The position numbers and the translations under genes were made by a program. This document shows, piece after piece, positions 5,283-9,695 of a stretch of DNA of 9,695 nt. Position 1 is the stretch's first letter, and every line of letters starts with the position of its first letter. Under the pieces are notes generated by a model. That model had not been told where the DNA came from. It worked only from the letters and a program-made list of their open reading frames with translations, and did not search any database. The stretch comes from Patescibacteria group bacterium (GTDB lineage: Bacteria; Patescibacteriota; Microgenomatia; UBA1400; MFAQ01): positions 1 through 9,695 of the forward strand of contig JAHITH010000102.1 of NCBI GenBank assembly GCA_018817845.1, given 5' to 3'.

Positions 5283-5954
5283 TTATTTTGAAAACCTGTC
5301 AGTAAATGGCACCGGCTTAGGATCATCCTGCCTAAACTCATGATGCCCCTTACTTCTAGCTTCGTACGCTTCTTCTGCACCCACAAAAAAAATCTCATCA
5401 TGATATCCAGCCGACACTCCATCTACAATTCTCTGAGTCCTAGTAGCTCCATTTCCACACTTCCCCACACACTGACAACCAGCCTTATGTTTTATCACTT
5501 TATCAGCAACTGCCAAAAGCCCCGGTATGGGGCCAGGAAATGGTTCACCCCTAAAATCCGTATCCAATCCAGCCACCATTACATCCACCCCCAACACTCG
5601 ATCAATATAATCAACTACTTGCACTAAATCATCATCAAAAAACTGAGCTTCATCAATAAACAAATCTCTAAGCCCCTTAAACCCCTCTTTCAAACACCAG
5701 CCATCATCTACCCAATCACAAATATGGTTCAACAGCTCAAAAGAATCATTAACAGCTACAGCCGGAGCCTGAATCTTTCCTTCATTTGCATGAGCCGCAA
5801 TTACATTAACACCATATCTAGTATCACTCCCGTGATTAAAAATAATATAATCAACTCCCCACTCAAGCCCTCCCTTTTCCTTACTAATCACCCTACACAA
5901 CATATCAAGAGTTTTACCTGAAAACATCGAGCCAACACTTGCTTCAATTGTCAT
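5283..5954 (-). CDS. tdk: Thymidine kinase (type II, TK1-like)
   Basis: Phosphorylates thymidine to dTMP with ATP, a cytoplasmic step of nucleotide salvage. The 223-residue protein has the P-loop GSMFSGKT (8-15), the Walker B/catalytic DEAQFF (101-106, Glu102 the likely base), the GLDTDFRGEPF segment (129-139) and ATRTQR (170-175), then YEAR (197-200) of the thymidine-binding lasso region. The zinc site looks altered: the first half has three cysteines (160, 162, 166) rather than a simple C-x2-C, and the second half reads SKGHH where two Cys or Cys/His are usual. The ATG at 5954 directly precedes the conserved N-terminus and has a -10 box 9 bases upstream. It lies upstream of tRNA-Arg and downstream of tRNA-Pro and ndk on the same strand; with ndk it covers two steps towards dTTP. 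Confidence 0.95.
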   Translation of the reverse strand: MTIEASVGSMFSGKTLDMLCRVISKEKGGLEWGVDYIIFNHGSDTRYGVNVIAAHANEGKIQAPAVAVNDSFELLNHICDWVDDGWCLKEGFKGLRDLFIDEAQFFDDDLVQVVDYIDRVLGVDVMVAGLDTDFRGEPFPGPIPGLLAVADKVIKHKAGCQCVGKCGNGATRTQRIVDGVSAGYHDEIFFVGAEEAYEARSKGHHEFRQDDPKPVPFTDRFSK

Positions 5955-5963
5955 AACCTCATC

Positions 5964-5993
5964 ATTCTAACCTTCACTACAGGACCATTTCAA
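5964..5993 (-). promoter_or_regulatory. Putative tdk promoter
   Basis: On the - strand, -35 TTGAAA (5988-5993) and -10 TAGAAT (5964-5969) are separated by 18 bases. The -10 box ends 9 bases before the ATG. The roughly 100-base gap between tdk and tRNA-Pro supports a separate promoter here. Confidence 0.45.
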
Positions 5994-6054
5994 CCACATC
6001 ATTCTACTAACTTCTATATCAAAACACTGCTAGTCATGCACCCTACGTGGTATA

Positions 6055-6131
6055 TGGTCGGAGTGGCGGGACTCGAACCCACGACCTCTGCGTTCCGAAC
6101 ACAGCGCGCTAGCCATCTGCGCCACACTCCG
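6055..6131 (-). tRNA. tRNA-Pro (anticodon CGG)
   Basis: The - strand gives acceptor stem CGGAGTG/CACTCCG, D stem GCGC/GCGC, anticodon stem CTGTG/CGCAG (one T-G pair) with loop TTCGGAA and anticodon CGG (reads CCG), T arm with GTTCGAG, discriminator A and encoded CCA, 77 bases in all. C1-G72 is typical of bacterial tRNA-Pro. It starts 3 bases after the ndk stop codon, so it is almost certainly processed from the ndk transcript. Confidence 0.95.
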
Positions 6132-6134
6132 CAA

Positions 6135-6605
6135 CTATTTCCTCGGCTTCTCCTCCTCATCATAAATTAACTCCTCTACCAAACTATCATACTCAAATAT
6201 CTCCTCTTTATTAAACATCAAACCTATTTCTCTTTTAGCATTCTCCTCAGAATCAGACGCATGCACAATATTCAACCCACCACTCAAACCAAAATCTCCC
6301 CTAATCGAACCCGCTTCTGCCTCATATCCTTTTCTCTCACCAACTATCCTCCTTACCACCTCTATTACCTTATATCCCTCCCAAACCATAGCCACAATTG
6401 GAGTCCATTTCATGAACACCTTAACCCTTGGAAAAAAGTCCTTATCTTTATGATGAACATACCAATCATCCAAAATCTCATCAGTTAAACTTACCATCTT
6501 TATTCCCGCTAACTTTAATCCCTTCCTTTCAAATCTAGAAATAATTTCTCCAATCAACCCCCTCTGCAACCCATCTGGCTTCACCAACACCACCGTCTTT
6601 TCCAT
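6135..6605 (-). CDS. ndk: Nucleoside diphosphate kinase
   Basis: Transfers the gamma phosphate from ATP to nucleoside diphosphates through a phosphohistidine, giving NTPs and dNTPs. Visible are the N-terminal KPDGLQRGLIGEI (9-21), AGSIRGDFGLS (98-108) and the active-site NIVHASDS (112-119) with His115. The usual Ser-Gly-Pro in the central strand reads KWTPIVAMVWEG. Length is 156 residues, normal for the family. I chose ATG 6605, because the 40 codons further upstream translate the palindromic repeats and resemble no Ndk; a -10 box also ends 6 bases before this ATG. tRNA-Pro follows immediately, and tdk lies downstream on the same strand. Confidence 0.95.
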   Translation of the reverse strand: MEKTVVLVKPDGLQRGLIGEIISRFERKGLKLAGIKMVSLTDEILDDWYVHHKDKDFFPRVKVFMKWTPIVAMVWEGYKVIEVVRRIVGERKGYEAEAGSIRGDFGLSGGLNIVHASDSEENAKREIGLMFNKEEIFEYDSLVEELIYDEEEKPRK

Positions 6606-6611
6606 TATTTT

Positions 6612-6640
6612 AATATACCGTCCCGCTGCCGATATTGCAA
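6612..6640 (-). promoter_or_regulatory. Putative ndk promoter, partly within a repeat
   Basis: On the - strand, -35 TTGCAA (6635-6640) and -10 TATATT (6612-6617) are separated by exactly 17 bases, and the -10 box ends 6 bases before the ATG. This predicts a leaderless transcript starting at or near the A of ATG. The spacer and part of the -35 box are repeat D3. Confidence 0.5.
6618..6637. repeat. Dispersed repeat family D, partial copy 3
   Basis: Twenty bases beginning CCGTCCC and ending TGCCGATATTG match the start of copy 2 with two mismatches; similarity then stops. It sits in the ndk promoter. The following bases contain GGCC-TTA-GGCC (6642-6652), a small separate palindrome. Confidence 0.6.
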
Positions 6641-6672
6641 CGGCCTTAGGCCCGCAGAGACCCGCCCCCTCT

Positions 6673-6737
6673 GTCATCCCGGGCCTGACCCGGGATCTAT
6701 ACAAATCACATGGATCCCGCATCAAGTGCGGGATGAC
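6673..6737. repeat. Composite GTCAT...ATGAC two-hairpin element
   Basis: The first hairpin has arms ATCCCGGG (6676-6683) and CCCGGGAT (6689-6696) around CCTGA, preceded by GTC. The second (6712-6737) is the exact reverse complement of 1934-1959. Together they form the same inward-facing pair as 1934-1989. It lies between the M16 peptidase stop and ndk, where a transcript would form two strong hairpins; no T-tract is seen. Confidence 0.75.
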
Positions 6738-6748
6738 GAGGAGAGAAT

Positions 6749-8026
6749 TTACCTCAACAACTTCTCAAACCTCTCTTTATCCTCAAACGGCCCCACAATA
6801 CTCAAGTTCAACCCATTCTTAAAGATTTTTTCCGCCACAGCCACCACATCATCCACCTCAACCGCCTCAATCCCAGCAAATATCTCACCGTAAGACTTAA
6901 CCCTATCCTCCAAAACCAAACCGCTCACCACCCTACCAACTTCGTCACTTGAGCTCTCCATCTTAAGCTTAATATTCCCAATTATATTAGTCTTAGCCCG
7001 CTCCACCTCTGACTTGGTAGGTTTCCTCTTATCAACAAAATTCTTCATCTCCTTCAAAATCGCCCCAATCGCTTTTTCAACATACTCTTTTTTCACCCCG
7101 GCTCCCACTCCCCAAGACCCAGTCTCGCTAAAAGCATCCGCACCGGACTTAATATAGTAAGCCAATCCCATCTCCTCCCTAATCTTTTGAAAACATCTAC
7201 TAGTAGCCATTCCCCCAAAAACCGCATTCATAATAGATAGCGCGTATTCATCTTTTGCCCCCCGTTTTAAGGCACCAACCCCCAAAACCAAATGTGCTTG
7301 CTCAGTTGGCTTGTTTACCAAGCAAACCCGACTCTTTTCGTGGCTAAAATTCCCCACCACCACCTGTGGTTTTTTCTTACTCATTTTGGCAAATTCGGCA
7401 AATTTTTTCTCTACCAATTCCACAAACTTCTGGTGCGATTTTATCCCCCCAGCAACCCCCACCACCGTTGTTTCTGGCACATACCAATCTTGCCAAAAAC
7501 TCTTCATTTTTGAAATACTCATTTCTTGTAAACTTTTTCGCGTTCCAATAACATCTCGTCCCAAACCAGTGTCACCAAAAAGCAACCCGTCAAAGTTCTG
7601 TGCCGCCACCACCTCTGGCTTATCCTCGTACATCTTTAGTTCCTCTAAAATTATTCCCCGCTCCTTCTCCAAATACTTTTTAGGAAACAACGGACGGCAA
7701 ACCAGCTCTCCACACATATCCGTTGCCAACTCCAGATGTTCTTTAGCCACCTTGGAGTAGTAACCAGTTACTTGTTTATCAGTAAAAGCGTTTCTTACCC
7801 CACCCACATTTTCTATAGCCAACCAAATATCTTTCTTATTCTTATATTTCTTGGTGCCATTACCCACAAAATGCTCAATAAAATGGCTTACCCCACCAAT
7901 TTTTGGATCCTCATACCTCGACCCCACCCCAACAATGGCTATTACCGTCACCGACTCCACCGCCATCGGCACACTCACCACCCTCAAACCCGATTTCAAC
8001 TTAGTTACCTTAGACTTTAACTCCAT
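6749..8026 (-). CDS. M16-family (pitrilysin/MPP-like) zinc peptidase
   Basis: A 425-residue M16B-type protein. The inverted zinc motif HxxEH is present as HFIEH (48-52), and the third ligand follows after exactly 76 residues as Glu129 in ILEEL, so the catalytic site is complete. Other family marks are ENVGGVRNAFTDKQVTGYY (72-90), ERGIILEE (122-129) and the second-domain signature REEMGLAYYIKSG. The length is typical for a single-chain two-domain member. No signal peptide is seen, so it is probably cytoplasmic; the substrate is unknown. The ATG at 8026 directly precedes the homology. A TAGAAT ends 6 bases upstream and overlaps the stop codon of the upstream gene; only 9 bases separate the two genes, so cotranscription is also likely. 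Confidence 0.9.
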   Translation of the reverse strand: MELKSKVTKLKSGLRVVSVPMAVESVTVIAIVGVGSRYEDPKIGGVSHFIEHFVGNGTKKYKNKKDIWLAIENVGGVRNAFTDKQVTGYYSKVAKEHLELATDMCGELVCRPLFPKKYLEKERGIILEELKMYEDKPEVVAAQNFDGLLFGDTGLGRDVIGTRKSLQEMSISKMKSFWQDWYVPETTVVGVAGGIKSHQKFVELVEKKFAEFAKMSKKKPQVVVGNFSHEKSRVCLVNKPTEQAHLVLGVGALKRGAKDEYALSIMNAVFGGMATSRCFQKIREEMGLAYYIKSGADAFSETGSWGVGAGVKKEYVEKAIGAILKEMKNFVDKRKPTKSEVERAKTNIIGNIKLKMESSSDEVGRVVSGLVLEDRVKSYGEIFAGIEAVEVDDVVAVAEKIFKNGLNLSIVGPFEDKERFEKLLR

Positions 8027-8032
8027 CCCCCT

Positions 8033-8038
8033 ATTCTA
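8033..8038 (-). promoter_or_regulatory. Weak -10-like box before the M16 gene
   Basis: TAGAAT on the - strand, 6 bases before the ATG, with its first three bases forming the upstream gene's TAG stop. I find no acceptable -35 box, so this may be chance or an internal promoter. Confidence 0.25.
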
Positions 8039-8536
8039 CCTCATCCTCACCACACCCGGTTTAGCATTTTGAATCTTCACACCATCACCCTCCAAAGTCT
8101 CCGTTTTAACCTCCATCACTTCTTTCCTCTCTCTAATCTGCTCAATTTTACCCTCAAGCTTACCACCCATCTTTTCTTCTCTTTCTTGCCACTTAACAAT
8201 TCTTTCATCTATTTTTTCCAATCTCTCATCATGTTTTATTTCAAGTTTTTCAGCCACCTCTCCAAGCTTCTCAGCCAACTCAGGATTCGTTTCCTCTAAC
8301 TCCACTATCTTTTCTGCCAATTTCACTTCCTTCTCCGCAAAAACCAGCTCCAACTCCACCTTTTTCTCATCAGTCCTAGCCAACAACACCTGAATATTAT
8401 GACTCACCCTCTCAAACGCCCAACGAACTCCAAACCATCTACTCTCCACATCCGGCACAGCAACATCGTTTGCCCTTACCCCACCAGGCAAACCTAGAAA
8501 CAAAACCGCCATCAAAACCAAAATATATTTCTTCAC
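8036..8536 (-). CDS. Exported coiled-coil protein, DUF5667-like
   Basis: A 166-residue protein with a clear signal peptide (residues 1 to about 22: basic MKKY, hydrophobic core, VRA before the likely cleavage). Residues 28-80 resemble the DUF5667 pattern (P-D-x2-x-RW-x3-RWAFERV, then EKKVELELVFAEKEVKLAEK), a family of unknown function common on secreted CPR proteins. The rest to about residue 148 is strongly charged, Glu- and Lys-rich and helical, probably a long coiled coil. The start is a GTG at 8536, supported by the signal peptide beginning there and a promoter 6 bases upstream. It sits between the ComEC hydrolase gene and the M16 peptidase gene on the same strand. The function is not known; the family assignment is from memory of the pattern. 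Confidence 0.75.
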   Translation of the reverse strand: MKKYILVLMAVLFLGLPGGVRANDVAVPDVESRWFGVRWAFERVSHNIQVLLARTDEKKVELELVFAEKEVKLAEKIVELEETNPELAEKLGEVAEKLEIKHDERLEKIDERIVKWQEREEKMGGKLEGKIEQIRERKEVMEVKTETLEGDGVKIQNAKPGVVRMR

Positions 8537-8542
8537 AACTTA

Positions 8543-8571
8543 ACTATGAACCAGGTATCAACCAATGTCAA
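8543..8571 (-). promoter_or_regulatory. Putative promoter of the DUF5667-like gene
   Basis: On the - strand, a perfect -35 TTGACA (8566-8571) and -10 CATAGT (8543-8548, 4 of 6 consensus) have a 17-base spacer. The -10 box ends 6 bases before the GTG start, predicting a leaderless transcript. The -35 box overlaps the stop codon of the upstream gene. Confidence 0.55.
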
Positions 8572-9452
8572 TAGTCAACCCAGTACCTCTCCCCATCACT
8601 CACAACCTCCACTTCTCCATCCAAATCCGTTCTGAAAATCTTGGCTCCAACCTGCTCCAGTTTATCCAACGTCTCCTTGGTAGGGTGCCCAAACGTATTC
8701 TTTCCCACCAAAATCACCGCCACCTCCGGATCTGTCTTTTCTATAAACTCATCGCCACTAGAGTATTTTGATCCATGATGTGCAACCTTCAAAACATCCA
8801 CACCCTCCAGTTTTATTTTTTTCTCCTCGTCAAACCCAATATCCCCAGTAAACATTGCCTTAAAATTCCCATATCTCAACACCCCCACCACACTCACCAC
8901 ATTCACATCTGTATTCTTCCCCAACACAGAAGCCACCGAAATCTGGGGTTCAACCCCAGCTGGGGTTGAACCCCACGCCAACTCCGACCCCACCCTCTCC
9001 TCCGGCCACAATATATCAAACTGCAAACTACCCATTCTTAATACATCACCCTTTTGCGGTATTACCAAATTAACTGAACGATCGTTCACATAATTTCGCA
9101 ACCTCTCTCCGTCCTTACCTCCTCCAAACACTCCGTTAATTACCAGTTTTTCTACCTCATACCTCTCCACCAACTCATCCAAACCCCCCAAGTGGTCCTT
9201 CTGTGGATGAGTATTTACCACCACCTCTATCTTTCTATCCCAAAACGGCAAGTTATTTCCCAAACAACTTAACAACTTCTCACCACTTGGACCACCATCA
9301 ATCACCATCTGAAAATCACCCTTAATAATCAAACTCGCATCCCCCTGCCCCACATCACAAAACACCACATGCAGATTTTTATCAGGCATCTGCACCCCCA
9401 CCCACACCAAACCAAAAAACACCCCAATCATTACCCAATGCCACCATTTCAT
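8568..9452 (-). CDS. ComEC-type metallo-beta-lactamase-fold hydrolase (stand-alone)
   Basis: Corresponds to the C-terminal hydrolase domain of ComEC, thought to degrade the non-transported DNA strand during natural transformation. The 294-residue protein has one N-terminal membrane helix (about 5-20), so the domain is probably outside the membrane. Motifs are FCDVGQGDA (31-39), IDGGP (51-55), the metal motif THPQKDHLGG (81-90: His82, Asp86, His87, with Gln84 where His or Asp is more usual), FTGDI (201-205), VAHHGS (223-228) and GHP (255-257). Residues 160-170 are encoded by a 30-base perfect palindrome. I chose ATG 9452, whose ATGA overlaps the stop of the upstream ComEC gene, suggesting translational coupling; ATG 9461 would add three residues. 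A small competence-independent hydrolase of the same fold is the alternative. Confidence 0.85.
   Translation of the reverse strand: MKWWHWVMIGVFFGLVWVGVQMPDKNLHVVFCDVGQGDASLIIKGDFQMVIDGGPSGEKLLSCLGNNLPFWDRKIEVVVNTHPQKDHLGGLDELVERYEVEKLVINGVFGGGKDGERLRNYVNDRSVNLVIPQKGDVLRMGSLQFDILWPEERVGSELAWGSTPAGVEPQISVASVLGKNTDVNVVSVVGVLRYGNFKAMFTGDIGFDEEKKIKLEGVDVLKVAHHGSKYSSGDEFIEKTDPEVAVILVGKNTFGHPTKETLDKLEQVGAKIFRTDLDGEVEVVSDGERYWVDY
8945..8974. repeat. 30-base perfect palindrome inside the hydrolase gene
   Basis: The sequence equals its own reverse complement over 30 bases. It consists of GGGGTTCAACCCC and GGGGTTGAACCCC joined by AGCT, and each half is also nearly self-complementary. It is in frame and encodes WGSTPAGVEPQ (160-170) in the linker between the ILWPE strand and the VSVVGVLRYG strand. 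It probably represents an inserted palindromic element. No second copy is in this window. Confidence 0.85.
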
Positions 9453-9695
9453 CCTAACCATTTAACCACAACCACCACCAAGTGAGCCAAAGAATACACC
9501 AACCAGCCCACCACCATACCTAACGGACTCCAAATTAAACTTAGCAAAAGCATCACCCCGCCCCAAGCCATAATTATAGGCACGAACGGCAAAATCATTA
9601 CATTCACCAAGGGCGAAATCCAACTTACCCTGCCAAAATGATACCAAATAACAGGCACTGTCATCACCTGCGCCGCCAAAGTTGGTAACAACTCA
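9449..9695 (-). CDS. comEC: ComEC competence (channel) domain, C-terminal part; gene continues beyond the window
   Basis: ComEC is the inner-membrane channel that passes single-stranded DNA into the cytoplasm during transformation. The visible 81 residues are hydrophobic, with about three membrane segments, and match the end of the Competence domain: LAAQVMTVPVIWYHFGRVSWISPLVN followed by MILPFVPIIMAWGG and a final VVVVVKWL helix. The reading frame stays open to the right edge, so the N-terminal part lies outside the window. It ends in TGA overlapping the ATG of the hydrolase gene (ATGA). The protein stops where the usual single-chain ComEC would continue into its hydrolase domain, so the two domains are separate proteins here, or a fused gene has split. 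Confidence 0.85.
   Translation of the reverse strand, partial: ELLPTLAAQVMTVPVIWYHFGRVSWISPLVNVMILPFVPIIMAWGGVMLLLSLIWSPLGMVVGWLVYSLAHLVVVVVKWLG

Noticed and set aside
6606..6725. N-terminal extension of ndk by 40 codons
   Set aside because: The extension translates the composite palindrome and repeat D. Ndk homology starts at ATG 6605, which also has a promoter directly before it.
7311..7760. 149-codon + strand open frame within the M16 gene
   Set aside because: It is a shadow frame opposite a complete M16 peptidase with all zinc ligands; no recognisable motifs.
2126..9452. Alternative genetic code (UGA as Gly or Trp), known in some CPR groups
   Set aside because: TGA serves as the stop for the hydrolase gene and the comEC fragment, and no conserved protein is interrupted by an in-frame TGA.
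9462..9647. 61-codon - strand frame inside the comEC fragment
   Set aside because: It overlaps the ComEC membrane segments in another frame and has no conserved features.

Overview
The window looks like part of a small-genome bacterium of the Candidate Phyla Radiation (Patescibacteria), possibly Microgenomates-like. This is inferred from gene style, not from a marker gene. Pointers are a stand-alone PEGA/beta-propeller protein, a DUF5667-like exported coiled-coil protein, ComEC split into a membrane part and a separate metallo-hydrolase, a compact layout with almost no Shine-Dalgarno sites, and many dispersed palindromes. TGA is used as a stop codon and both tRNAs encode their CCA ends, so the genetic code looks standard.

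Layout. At 1-51 is the 3' tail of an unidentified + strand gene, converging on a WecG/TagA/CpsF-type glycosyltransferase (48-851, -). From 852 to 2125 I find no convincing gene: first an AT-rich spacer with small palindromes, then a dense cluster of dispersed palindromic repeats (about 1391-2009). mreB (2126-3142, -) is divergent from a membrane-anchored PEGA/beta-propeller gene (3214-4476, +). Next comes a REP-associated tyrosine transposase (RAYT, 4531-5157, +) flanked by, and itself containing, copies of a 25-base palindrome. The - strand then carries tRNA-Arg(CCU), thymidine kinase, tRNA-Pro(CGG), nucleoside diphosphate kinase, an M16 zinc peptidase, the DUF5667-like protein, a ComEC-type metallo-beta-lactamase-fold protein, and the last membrane segments of ComEC, cut by the window end.

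How the genes fit together. mreB, the glycosyltransferase and the PEGA protein belong to the cell envelope. Thymidine kinase and Ndk are consecutive steps of nucleotide salvage, and ComEC plus its hydrolase belong to DNA uptake. A salvage-dependent cell that imports DNA would fit, but this is inference.

The most interesting signal is the RAYT/REP system. Four near-identical palindromes lie in one orientation. One is inside the transposase reading frame, one encodes the last nine residues of the glycosyltransferase, one begins three bases after the PEGA stop codon, and one ends a single base from the CCA end of tRNA-Arg. A fifth, diverged palindrome has the same core and perfect 13-base arms. 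Other palindrome families lie upstream of genes, where two appear to supply -35 boxes, and one 30-base perfect palindrome sits inside the hydrolase gene.

Two general properties also stand out. Almost every gene has a -10-like hexamer only 6-11 bases before its start codon, suggesting leaderless or near-leaderless transcripts. The + strand is strongly C-rich and G-poor whichever strand is coding, so protein composition follows gene orientation.
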